Shown piece after piece: positions 7,395 through 13,581 of a stretch of 41,762 bases of DNA. The number at the start of each line of letters is the position of its first letter. Position 1 is the stretch's first letter. Origin of the DNA: Bauldia sp. (lineage in GTDB: Bacteria; Pseudomonadota; Alphaproteobacteria; Rhizobiales; Kaistiaceae); NCBI GenBank assembly GCA_026126025.1, contig JAHCJZ010000017.1, positions 1-41,762 on the forward strand, read 5' to 3'. The notes below the pieces were generated by a model. That model had not been told where the DNA came from. It did no database searches and saw only the letters and a list, made by a program, of their open reading frames with translations. The position numbers were made by a program, and so were the translations under genes.

Positions 7395-7630
7395 TCAGCT
7401 CGAACCGGGCCAGTCGTCCGGCCGATAGCCGGCGAGATAGGCGCGCAGCAGCCGCACCGTGTGGCCGGCGACGGGCTTGTGATGGCCCTTGTCGACCGGC
7501 GCCTTGAGCCGCCGCACATGCTGTCATGGGTGAAACCCAGCATGCGCGCCAGCTCCGAATCGCTCAGGCCCAGCTGCTGCTGGGCCTGGCGGAATTCCTC
7601 CGGCGACATGCTCGGCTGCTCGAACTTCAT
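7395..7630 (-). pseudogene. HTH DNA-binding protein gene with an apparent 1-nt deletion
   Basis: From ATG 7630 the frame encodes M-S-P-E-E-F-R-Q-A-Q-Q-Q-L-G-L-S-D-S-E-L-A-R-M-L-G, the classic start of short phage HTH proteins. After about residue 38 it becomes Cys, Arg and Ser-rich nonsense. Reading shifts at that point to another frame that restores RRLKAPVDKGHHK and VRLLRAYLAGYRPDDWP, ending at TGA 7395-7397. Adding one base (for example a second G after ATG near 7520) would rejoin the two into a protein of about 77 residues. It is the last gene of the minus-strand accessory operon and overlaps its upstream neighbour by ATGA. It would be a natural autoregulator of that operon if intact. Confidence 0.7.
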
Positions 7631-7752
7631 GGCGTGCTTTCCTTGGGCGCCTCTTTGCGCTTGCGGAGGTGGTAGAGTTCGCGGACCCGCGCCCTGTACT
7701 CCGGGGTTTTGCGATCGGCTTCCCGCGCCGCGTCGCTCTTACGCGCAGGCAT
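7627..7752 (-). CDS. Short basic protein, 41 aa
   Basis: ATG at 7752 overlaps the end of the 51-aa gene upstream, and its TGA overlaps the ATG of the HTH gene at 7630. The product is helical and highly charged (RKTPEYRARVRELYHLRKRKE), a layout close to the R-R-S-P-E-Y-R-D-R segment in the 114-aa protein at 8133-8477. That suggests a shared short motif R-x-[TS]-P-E-Y-R. The function is unknown; RNA or protein binding is possible. Support comes from the overlaps and the charged helical composition. Confidence 0.55.
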   Translation of the reverse strand: MPARKSDAAREADRKTPEYRARVRELYHLRKRKEAPKESTP

Positions 7753-7894
7753 CGTCCATGTCGACCGCACGGACCTCACATGCGCGGCGGCCGGACGTGG
7801 CCGACAGCGAAAACGCCAGCCCATCCTGCTGGTTGCGCTCGGCCAGCTCGATAAGATCCTGCTCATCGTAGAGGTTGGCTAGATATCGGTTCAT
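7739..7894 (-). CDS. Small acidic protein, 51 aa
   Basis: ATG 7894 has an excellent ribosome site on the minus strand (GGAGGAGAGATC before ATG), and overlaps the stop of the 81-aa gene upstream. The product starts MNRYLANLYDEQDLIELAER and ends in VDMDDACA, giving an acidic helical peptide with no recognised family. The overlap-coupled position in the operon supports translation. Small acidic phage peptides are often host inhibitors or anti-defence factors; that role is only a guess here. Confidence 0.6.
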   Translation of the reverse strand: MNRYLANLYDEQDLIELAERNQQDGLAFSLSATSGRRACEVRAVDMDDACA

Positions 7895-8136
7895 GATCTC
7901 TCCTCCTCCGGATGGTATGGCGCGTTCAGGGTGTCGGCGGCTCGCTTAGCTGCGTCATATGTCGCATAGCGATATGCGTATGTATACGCCTGTGCGACAG
8001 GCAGAGACTGGACATGCCCGCTAAGCTTTCCGCGAGCCCATCGGGCCTGTGCAAATCCGGCATCCTGTCCAGTAAGGTGCCTGACGACGATATAGCCGCC
8101 GGCGTGCGGAAAAACCTCGAAAGTCGGCAAGGTCAT
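7891..8136 (-). CDS. Hypothetical accessory protein, 81 aa
   Basis: The protein begins MTLPTFEVFPHAGGYIVVRH and contains a tyrosine and alanine-rich stretch (VAQAYTYAYRYATYDAAKRAA) that looks like a small alpha/beta domain. No family is recognised. Starts and stops overlap on both sides by ATGA, so it is translated in chain with its neighbours. It lies in the accessory operon between the helicase and packaging genes, where phages often carry defence or counter-defence genes. Confidence 0.6.
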   Translation of the reverse strand: MTLPTFEVFPHAGGYIVVRHLTGQDAGFAQARWARGKLSGHVQSLPVAQAYTYAYRYATYDAAKRAADTLNAPYHPEEERS

Positions 8137-8477
8137 GGTTTTCTCCCTTTCGTTTCACTTCTTCTCGACCCGGCCTCAGTCCCCTTGAACGCCTGCAACG
8201 CCAGGAACAGCATGACCGGGTTGGCAAAGCCGCGCCCCTGCTTGGCGTTGTCGAAAGTGCGCTTGCTGCCGAAGCCGAGCAGCTGCGCGGCCATTGTGTC
8301 GCTGCCGACCTCCTTGGAAAACGCGGTCAGCGCCTCGGCGACATCGCGGTTTTGCCGATCGCGATATTCAGGGGATCGGCGAACCGCGTCGGCGGCCTTG
8401 TTGGCCGCCTTCATGTCCTTTTCGAGGGCGATCACGTCGCTGCCGCGGCGGACCGCCGGCAAAGTTTTTTTGGTCAT
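8133..8477 (-). CDS. Hypothetical charged helical protein, 114 aa
   Basis: The sequence is lysine and arginine rich with long predicted helices: EKDMKAANKAADAVRRSPEY, then VAEALTAFSKEVG. A possible HTH-like segment is MAAQLLGFGSKRTFDNAKQG. The pattern could suit a DNA or RNA binding protein. The start overlaps the upstream stop and the stop overlaps the next ATG. No named family is recognised. Confidence 0.6.
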   Translation of the reverse strand: MTKKTLPAVRRGSDVIALEKDMKAANKAADAVRRSPEYRDRQNRDVAEALTAFSKEVGSDTMAAQLLGFGSKRTFDNAKQGRGFANPVMLFLALQAFKGTEAGSRRSETKGRKP

Positions 8478-8659
8478 CTGCGGTCACCGTCGTCCATCGC
8501 CACGATTTCGGCTTCAACTTTAACAGGCCAATCCAGCAGTCGCTTTGTTCTCGCGGTCCTGCCGCCAACCGACGCCTGCGCATCAATCTGCCCTGGCGTG
8601 CGCCTGCCTCTGTCCATCCAGACAAACAAACGCATTGCTAACCATCTGGGTAGGCGCAT
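8474..8659 (-). CDS. Small hypothetical protein, 61 aa
   Basis: ATG at 8659 overlaps the TGA of the upstream gene (TGATG). The product has a basic, hydrophobic start (MRLPRWLAMRLFVWMDRGRR) and an acidic end (VEAEIVAMDDGDRR). No family is recognised. The coding call rests on the overlaps at both ends and a clean open frame; codon bias is not decisive in such a short gene. Confidence 0.5.
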   Translation of the reverse strand: MRLPRWLAMRLFVWMDRGRRTPGQIDAQASVGGRTARTKRLLDWPVKVEAEIVAMDDGDRR

Positions 8660-9009
8660 CACTGATCCATCTCCTCGCCATCGACTTCGTCTAATAGTCT
8701 GTCTGCTTCGGTCAACGCAGTTTCGGTTTGTATGCCGAGCGCCGTTTGGCGCTCGCGCCACGCCATCTGGTTCAATGCCGCCTGAACCTTTCTCTGATCT
8801 ATCGAGCGAAAAACCCCGCCGTGATAGTGCCAATAGCCGGAAGGCCGTAATATTACGACCCCATCCGGGATGTGGAAGCTGTCGCGGTAAAGCAAAGCGA
8901 CCGGCATGCAGTCGTCAGGTAAATAGCGCGGGAGCAAGACTTGGTCCCAGGCTTTATTGCTGCCCAGCGGTTCACAGCGGATATATTTGCGGTTCAAGGC
9001 CGGAGACAT
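8659..9009 (-). CDS. Hypothetical protein, 116 aa
   Basis: ATG 9009 overlaps the stop of the operon's first gene (TGATG). The protein begins MSPALNRKYIRCEPL and contains a strand-rich centre (VALLYRDSFHIPDGVVILRP, GYWHYHGGVFR) followed by an acidic helix ending EEMDQ. This region has visibly lower GC than the structural genes, which suggests a separate origin. No family is recognised. Confidence 0.6.
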   Translation of the reverse strand: MSPALNRKYIRCEPLGSNKAWDQVLLPRYLPDDCMPVALLYRDSFHIPDGVVILRPSGYWHYHGGVFRSIDQRKVQAALNQMAWRERQTALGIQTETALTEADRLLDEVDGEEMDQ

Positions 9010-9326
9010 CAGACAGCCGCCGATCCGCAAAGCGCGAATTTGATACCGCAGCGCTCGAACTCGCCGCGATCGGCGCAAAAGTGCGGGCCGAGATAGTCGA
9101 AGTCGCCCCACCTCTCGGCGGTCATCTCAATGCCGTACATGGCATCCCAGCACCTTCCATCCGGCGAGACGTAAACCGAAAGAGCGGACGTATGTGCGTC
9201 CATCAAACCGCCACCGCGCAGCGTGTTCCCGCGAACATAGCGGAGCGGGAAATCGCGGACGTCTATGACCGGCCAGTCGGCGAGATCGGCGAGCGTATCA
9301 CGGAGCGGGAAAGCATCGGTGTTCAT
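9009..9326 (-). CDS. Hypothetical protein, 105 aa, first gene of the accessory operon
   Basis: This is the first gene downstream of the minus-strand promoter at 9390-9417. It starts MNTDAFPLRDTLADLADWP and has G-R-C-W-D-A-M-Y-G-I-E-M-T and C-A-D-R-G-E-F-E-R-C-G segments with several cysteines. It is probably a small mixed alpha/beta cytoplasmic protein. No family is recognised. Base composition is lower in GC than neighbouring late genes. Confidence 0.6.
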   Translation of the reverse strand: MNTDAFPLRDTLADLADWPVIDVRDFPLRYVRGNTLRGGGLMDAHTSALSVYVSPDGRCWDAMYGIEMTAERWGDFDYLGPHFCADRGEFERCGIKFALCGSAAV

Positions 9327-9373
9327 GGCTGCGGTCCTTGCCCCTCATTGCCGGGAGGCGCCGGGCGTCAACA

Positions 9374-9442
9374 ACTGCTGACAGAGATCAATATACGCTG
9401 ACAGCGCAAAAACGCAAGTACAATTTACGCTAACAGCGTAAA
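9374..9442. promoter_or_regulatory. Three related operator sites upstream of the accessory operon
   Basis: Three copies of a dyad centred on GCT-[GA]AC-AG are present. The best, TTTACGCT AAC AGCGTAAA (9424-9442), is a perfect 8-bp inverted repeat. A second, ATACGCT GAC AGCGCAA, is at 9393-9409 with one mismatch. A weaker one, CTGCTGACAGAG, lies near 9375-9386. Centres are about 20 and 32 bp apart, near whole helical turns, so a dimeric repressor could bind all three on one face. The HTH gene at the end of the operon is a candidate binder. Confidence 0.75.
9390..9417 (-). promoter_or_regulatory. Probable promoter of the minus-strand accessory operon
   Basis: Read on the minus strand there is a -35-like TTGCGT (9417-9412), 16 bp of spacer, then a good -10 TATATT (9395-9390). 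Transcription would start near 9383, about 57 bases before the first gene. Operator two fills the spacer and operator one covers the start site, so a bound repressor would block it. Confidence 0.6.
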
Positions 9443-9719
9443 ATTCGGCTATGCGCGGCCAGCGCATGGCCTTGCCACCCGCGCCCTCGACGTGAGAGGC
9501 GATGAGCGCGCCTGGCGCCGACCTTGGGGCCGCGCGCGACCAGGCGCGCGTGCTGCTGCAGGGCGTCGCGCCCGTAAAGACCAGTGGCCCGGCAGGGCCA
9601 CACCGCTTTCCTTTTGCCCTCGCGCCCGGCGCTGCGAGATCGCTGCGCGTCATTTTCAGCCCGCGCCCGCGCCCCGCGAGCGCGCGCCGAATCCCGCCTA
9701 TTCCCCCTGATTTCCCGCG
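9443..9719. other. Intergenic stretch with no convincing gene
   Basis: Open frames exist on both strands (for example 9502-9765 plus and 9345-9746 minus). They are Pro, Arg and Ala rich, overlap one another, and run over the operators or the CAATTGACGCG motif. I see no family resemblance. It is treated as non-coding spacer between the accessory operon and the packaging region. Confidence 0.45.
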
Positions 9720-9735
9720 CCCCCCAATTGACGCG
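9720..9735 (+). promoter_or_regulatory. Late-control motif copy 1 (CAATTGACGCG)
   Basis: CCCCCCAATTGACGCG occurs here and again, identical over 16 bases, at 31526-31541; the core CAATTGACGCG also occurs at 16725-16735. All three are intergenic, in the same orientation, and head late gene units. No matching -10 box is placed at normal spacing, so this may be a site for a phage regulator rather than a plain sigma-70 promoter. Confidence 0.6.
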
Positions 9736-9800
9736 TTTGCCCCCACCCCATTGGTGGATCAATGAGTTTCGCCGCCGTCAATCACGGGCTGGCAGTTGAC

Positions 9801-10064
9801 GGTAACGGCATCGGCGGACGCTTGCCGGCGGTGCGACGGGTGCGGGAGAGCGTTACCCGGTTACGCCACGGTTACCCCGATGGTAACCCAGATCGATCAA
9901 TTAAATCAAAGGCTTGGCGAAAATGGTTACTGGTTACCCCGGGATTGAGCTTCGCAACGCACGCGCGCGCGTGCGCGCCTCATGAGGTAACTACGTAACC
10001 CGTAACCCGGGAGGTATATCGATTTGAAATATCTATCAAAAATGCGGTTACGCGGCGGTTACCC
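9801..10064. repeat. GGTTAC/GTAACC repeat array upstream of the terminase genes
   Basis: Twelve hexamer-level copies of GGTTAC or its complement start at 9801, 9852, 9859, 9870, 9882, 9925, 9932, 9986, 9995, 10002, 10046 and 10057. Seven point one way and five the other. Two AT-rich patches (about 9890-9910 and 10015-10044) and an alternating CG/GC tract (about 9957-9978) are interspersed. The array ends 25 bases before the small terminase candidate. It could be the packaging recognition site (cos or pac) bound by small terminase, or an iteron-like replication origin. There is no gene in 9736-10088. Confidence 0.8.
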
Positions 10065-10088
10065 GGCGCCGTCGAATAAAATATTGCC

Positions 10089-10793
10089 ATGGGAGCGCGG
10101 CCGATGACAAAAACCGCTCCGGAGGGGCAGGTGGGGGCACACACGCGCGGCGATCCGGCGTCGGCGGCCGCGCCGGAGCCTGTCGTGGACCCGTTCGGCC
10201 TCGATCCGCTCGACGGCTCGCACGATCTCGGCGACGCCGACCTGTTGATGGAGGCGGCCGAAACCCTCGCGGCGCCACGAAGGGCGAGGGGAAGGCCGCC
10301 GGGCGCGGCGAACCGCAAGAACGCCGACATGGTGCGCTACCTCGCGCAGCTCGGGCACCGCGATCCATGGGTGACGCTGTCGCTGATCCAGTCGGCGGAT
10401 ACGCGCGCGCTGGCAAAAGCGCTGACCAGGCCGCGCGTCGACGACGAGGGCAATGTGCGGCGCGACGCAGAGGGCAACGTGATGATGACCCAGCCCGATT
10501 ATGACGCGGCGGTGGCGCTGCAGATGCGCGCGGCCGAGGCGATCTTGCCCTACCACCATGCAAGGCGGCCGCAGCAGCTGGAGCTGCCGCCTGGCGCGCC
10601 TCGGCCGGTGATGGTGATCGGCGAGCTCAACGTGGCGGTGGCGGCGGCTGGCGGCTTCATGTCGGCGGGCGTTGCGCCGGACGAAAAAGCCAATGAAATC
10701 AATGGCGATGTCGTGCGACAAAACGACGGTTTGTCTCATGATGCTGAAGATGACTGTGATATCAAGGACTTAGTGCGAAATCCGACAGATTGA
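10089..10793 (+). CDS. Candidate terminase small subunit
   Basis: This is a 234-residue protein directly upstream of the large terminase. A basic segment RRARGRPPGAANRKNADMV (about residues 60-78) looks like an AT-hook plus helix and could bind DNA. It is followed by helices (VTLSLIQSADTRALAKAL; AVALQMRAAEAILPYHHARR) and a low-complexity, acidic tail. The DNA-binding N-terminus and position next to the GGTTAC array fit a DNA-recognition packaging subunit. Sequence similarity to named TerS families is not obvious to me, so the call is mainly contextual. The last 25 codons include GTGCGACAAAACG and TTTGTCTCA motifs like those near attP. Confidence 0.55.
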   Translation: MGARPMTKTAPEGQVGAHTRGDPASAAAPEPVVDPFGLDPLDGSHDLGDADLLMEAAETLAAPRRARGRPPGAANRKNADMVRYLAQLGHRDPWVTLSLIQSADTRALAKALTRPRVDDEGNVRRDAEGNVMMTQPDYDAAVALQMRAAEAILPYHHARRPQQLELPPGAPRPVMVIGELNVAVAAAGGFMSAGVAPDEKANEINGDVVRQNDGLSHDAEDDCDIKDLVRNPTD

Positions 10794-10933
10794 AAATCTG
10801 CAGGTCGAGCGGCTTTCCAGCCTCGCGCGTATGCGGGCCGGCGCGACGCCGGCGTATCGCGCGGACCCCGCCCCGGTCTCGATCCCGGCCGGAATAGCGC
10901 GCGCCCGAATTTCGAAAACCGGCGCCCCCACGC

Positions 10934-10948
10934 CACCCCCCGGGGGTG
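10934..10948. other. Palindrome in the 281-base gap before the large terminase
   Basis: CACCCCC, C, GGGGGTG is a perfect 7-bp dyad within the gene-free stretch 10794-11074. There is no T-run. It might be a termination or regulatory hairpin, or a G-quadruplex-prone tract. The small open frame 10831-11028 covering it has no family resemblance and was not called. Confidence 0.4.
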
Positions 10949-11074
10949 CGGCCTCACACACACCGGCCCTTTGGCTCACCGGCCAGCAACTGACGGCGGG
11001 GCGGCGGAACCAAAATTCTCGACGCTGAGTCGGGCGCGGGCACGGGCGCGCGCCGTTGGCCGGAAGGGTCGCGG

Positions 11075-12685
11075 GTGCCGGGTCTAGGGTCGGAAAGCCA
11101 GTCGAAATTCGACATCTACCAGTACAAGCCGCCGGGGCCGGTGGGCGCGCGCTACATCGTGAGCGAAGGGCCGATCGACCTGATCATGGGTCCATGGGGC
11201 AGCGGCAAGACCGTCGCCACCGTGTTCAAGATCGCCCGCCACGCGGCCGAGCTGTTTCCCGTCTGCCGCGACGGCGTCGTGCATGTCCGCTGTGCCGCGA
11301 TCCGCGACACCTACCGCGAAATGGCGAAGACGGCGCTGGCCTCCTGGCACGAGTTCTTTCCGAAGCGCGGGCCGTTCACCGCGCCGGACAAGGACGCCTA
11401 TGCCGGCGGCCAGGACCGGCCGGTGAAGCACGTGCTCGAATGGGACACCAAGCGGCTGTGGCCGGAGGGCTGGAAGCGCACGAAGGTGAGGCTGGAAATG
11501 GAGTTCGGCGCCATCGGCGAACAGAACCTCGACAGCTTCTTCAAGGGCTACGAGATCTCCATGGGCTGGATGAACGAATGCGACCTGCTGCACGAGGACG
11601 TGCCCGGGCGCTTCTACGGCCGCACCGCGCGCTACCCGCCGCGCTCGGAAATCATGGAATGGGAGGGCGAGCGGCTGGGCTGGGAAACCGACCCCGACAG
11701 CGGCACCCAGGTGATCCGGCTGCCGCGCATCATCATGGGCGACTACAACCCGCCCGACGAGGTCAACTGGACCTACAAGCGCCACATCGAGGAGCCGGAA
11801 AAATGGTCCGGCTACAAGTTCTTCCAGCAGCCCTCCGGCCTGTCGCCGCAGGCCGAGAACCGCTCGGGCAAGAGCCGCAGCCAGTACGAGGAGGAGGAGC
11901 GCGCCTTCGGCGGCCCCGACAGCGCCGAGGCCAGGCGAAACGTGCACGGCCAGTATGCCGCGAAAAAGCGCGGCACCATCATCTTCAAGCGCTTCAACCT
12001 GTTGCGCAACCGCGCCGATTCGCCGCTGCCGATCGTGAAGGAGCTGCCGTTCTACATCGGCATGGACGCCGGCGGGCGGCCGGCGGCGATCATCGGCCAG
12101 ATCATGCCGAACGGCCAGCGGCGGCCGCTGCGCGAGGTCGTATCGCGGCCGGACACGGTGACCGGGCCGGCCCGGTTCGCGGAAGACATCAACGAGGTGC
12201 TTCTGCGCGACTTCGCCGGCATGCGCTGCGCCGGCGCGTGGGCGGACCCGTCCAGCTGGTACGGCGCCGACAAGACGCGCGGCGAACTGGCGTGGATCGA
12301 GACCGTGCAGCTCGCGCTGCAGATACCGATCCTGCCGACCGCGACCAACGACCTCGGCTCGCGCTTCGAGGCCGTCGACTGGTATTTCGGCGACATCGAC
12401 GCCAACACGCCGCGGCTCTTGATCGACCCGAGCTGCAAATACCTGATCCGGGCCTATGTTTCGCAGTATCAGTTGACCAAGCATAGTTCCGAAGCAAAAA
12501 CCGACAGCCTCGAAGTCGAGAAGAACGAATACTCGCACATCGCCGAGGCGGATCAGTATTGGTGCTACGGCTATCGCGGCCCCACCGCCGTGAAGAAGGA
12601 CGCCGCCCAGATGGGCCGGCCGGCCAATGTCGTGCCGCTGCGGTCGATCACCGCGCGCAGCGACTTCGACGTATTCAAGCTGTGA
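11075..12685 (+). CDS. terL: Terminase large subunit
   Basis: This is a 536-residue packaging motor. Walker A is GPWGSGKT (about residues 39-46). A Walker B-like stretch ISMGWMNECD falls near residue 165. The RNase H-like nuclease domain begins with the strand FYIGMDAGG (about residue 326), whose Asp is the expected metal ligand. A further acidic position sits in GAWADPSSWYG, and E-A-D-Q-Y is near the C-terminus. It cuts concatemers and pumps DNA into the prohead through the portal at 13582. I chose GTG 11075, which has GGAAGG seven bases upstream. The family type fits T7-like and related podophage terminases. Confidence 0.9.
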   Translation: MPGLGSESQSKFDIYQYKPPGPVGARYIVSEGPIDLIMGPWGSGKTVATVFKIARHAAELFPVCRDGVVHVRCAAIRDTYREMAKTALASWHEFFPKRGPFTAPDKDAYAGGQDRPVKHVLEWDTKRLWPEGWKRTKVRLEMEFGAIGEQNLDSFFKGYEISMGWMNECDLLHEDVPGRFYGRTARYPPRSEIMEWEGERLGWETDPDSGTQVIRLPRIIMGDYNPPDEVNWTYKRHIEEPEKWSGYKFFQQPSGLSPQAENRSGKSRSQYEEEERAFGGPDSAEARRNVHGQYAAKKRGTIIFKRFNLLRNRADSPLPIVKELPFYIGMDAGGRPAAIIGQIMPNGQRRPLREVVSRPDTVTGPARFAEDINEVLLRDFAGMRCAGAWADPSSWYGADKTRGELAWIETVQLALQIPILPTATNDLGSRFEAVDWYFGDIDANTPRLLIDPSCKYLIRAYVSQYQLTKHSSEAKTDSLEVEKNEYSHIAEADQYWCYGYRGPTAVKKDAAQMGRPANVVPLRSITARSDFDVFKL

Positions 12686-12708
12686 CCAGCAAAAAAGGAG
12701 CCGGTACT

Positions 12709-12990
12709 ATGAACGAACAAGAACAGATTGAAATGATGCGCCGCTGTAGCAGCGAAATCAAGCAACTGCGGGCGCAGATCGACCATCTGCAGCCGAAGGC
12801 CGACGCCTACGACAATATCGCCAAACTGTTAGGGCTGCTGCCCGTTGCCTCTCGGGGCTACGGCGAAGACCTGGCTTGGATGCTGGACAAGGGGATTGCC
12901 GAGATCGAGAAAGCCGCCGCCGCCCGAAAGGCGAGGGAGGCCCGAGAGGCGGCCATCCGCGAGGCAGTGAAGCCGGCCACCACCGCGTGA
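12709..12990 (+). CDS. Coiled-coil protein, 93 aa, between terminase and portal
   Basis: ATG 12709 has AAGGAG eight bases upstream. The protein is helical: EQIEMMRRCSSEIKQLRAQI, then an alanine and arginine-rich helix ending AIREAVKPATTA. A coiled coil is likely at residues 5-40. No family is recognised. Its stop overlaps the GTG of the next gene. It could be a head assembly chaperone or a small structural protein; the late-operon position is the only clue. Confidence 0.65.
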   Translation: MNEQEQIEMMRRCSSEIKQLRAQIDHLQPKADAYDNIAKLLGLLPVASRGYGEDLAWMLDKGIAEIEKAAAARKAREAREAAIREAVKPATTA

Positions 12991-13463
12991 CGCTGCGTCT
13001 CGTCTCGCCGGCGCCGCCGTCGGCGGGGCTCGCGCTCGCGGGCGGGCGGGCACGCGTGAGGCGCGGCGTGCTCTGGCAGCTGCGCAACGCCGATTCGGTG
13101 GCGATCTACGACGGCGGCGAGCTGCTGGCGGTGGCGATGTTCGGGCCGCATGGCTGGCGCCGCATCGAAATGGCGCTGGCGATCGGCGCGTCGGCCGCGC
13201 CTCGCATGCACCGGCTGGTCCGGCTGGCGCAAATGACGCTCGCCCGCATCGGCAAAACTCACCTCGTCGTCGCCTCCGTGCATCCGGCCAATGCTGCCGG
13301 CCAGCGCATGGCGCGGCTCGTCGGCTTCCGGCCGGCCCGCTGCGGGCCGCCGGGCATCTGGGTTTTCAGGGGAGCCAGGCAGAATGGGTGCGATTTTCGG
13401 CGGCGGGCAGAGCGCCCAGCGCAAGGCGGCCGAGGACAGCCGCAAACAGCAGGCGGTGGCTAA
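12987..13463 (+). CDS. GNAT-fold-like phage protein
   Basis: From GTG 12987 (GTGA overlap) the protein shows the pattern of a small acetyltransferase fold: VAIYDGGELLAVAMFGP as a beta hairpin, a long helix region (MHRLVRLAQMTLARIG), a strand THLVVASVHPANAAGQRMAR, then LVGFRPA. Similar GNAT-like proteins lie in this place in T7-like phages (T7 gp13 region, DUF2833), where they are small virion-associated proteins. The last 24 residues overlap the next gene by 80 bases and become Arg and Gly rich, so only residues 1-132 look conserved. Catalytic activity is unproven. Confidence 0.6.
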   Translation: MTLRLVSPAPPSAGLALAGGRARVRRGVLWQLRNADSVAIYDGGELLAVAMFGPHGWRRIEMALAIGASAAPRMHRLVRLAQMTLARIGKTHLVVASVHPANAAGQRMARLVGFRPARCGPPGIWVFRGARQNGCDFRRRAERPAQGGRGQPQTAGGG

Positions 13464-13578
13464 CGATCGCCAGCTCGCCGCGATGCAGGCCGAGGAAACC
13501 CGCGACGCGCCGACCCGGCGCAACCCGCGCGGCCGCCGGCTGTTCGTCGATTCCGGCCAGAAGACGGATTTGAGCTGA
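13384..13578 (+). CDS. Small structural-region protein, 64 aa
   Basis: ATG 13384 follows a GGGGAG ribosome site and lies inside the 3' end of the GNAT-like frame. The product begins MGAIFGGGQSAQRKAAEDSR and is glutamine and arginine rich, helical, and ends FVDSGQKTDLS. Short glycine-start proteins of this kind are common just before podophage portal genes. The portal ATG at 13582 follows after three bases. The role is unknown. Confidence 0.6.
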   Translation: MGAIFGGGQSAQRKAAEDSRKQQAVANDRQLAAMQAEETRDAPTRRNPRGRRLFVDSGQKTDLS

Positions 13579-13581
13579 CGC

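Noticed and set aside
9502-9765. Possible 87-codon plus-strand gene upstream of the terminase
   Set aside because: Proline and arginine rich, overlaps other frames and the CAATTGACGCG motif, and matches no family. GAGAGG near the start is not enough support.
9801-10064. CRISPR-like or tandem satellite repeat
   Set aside because: The units are 6-8 bp, in both orientations and irregularly spaced, so the pattern is of protein binding sites.
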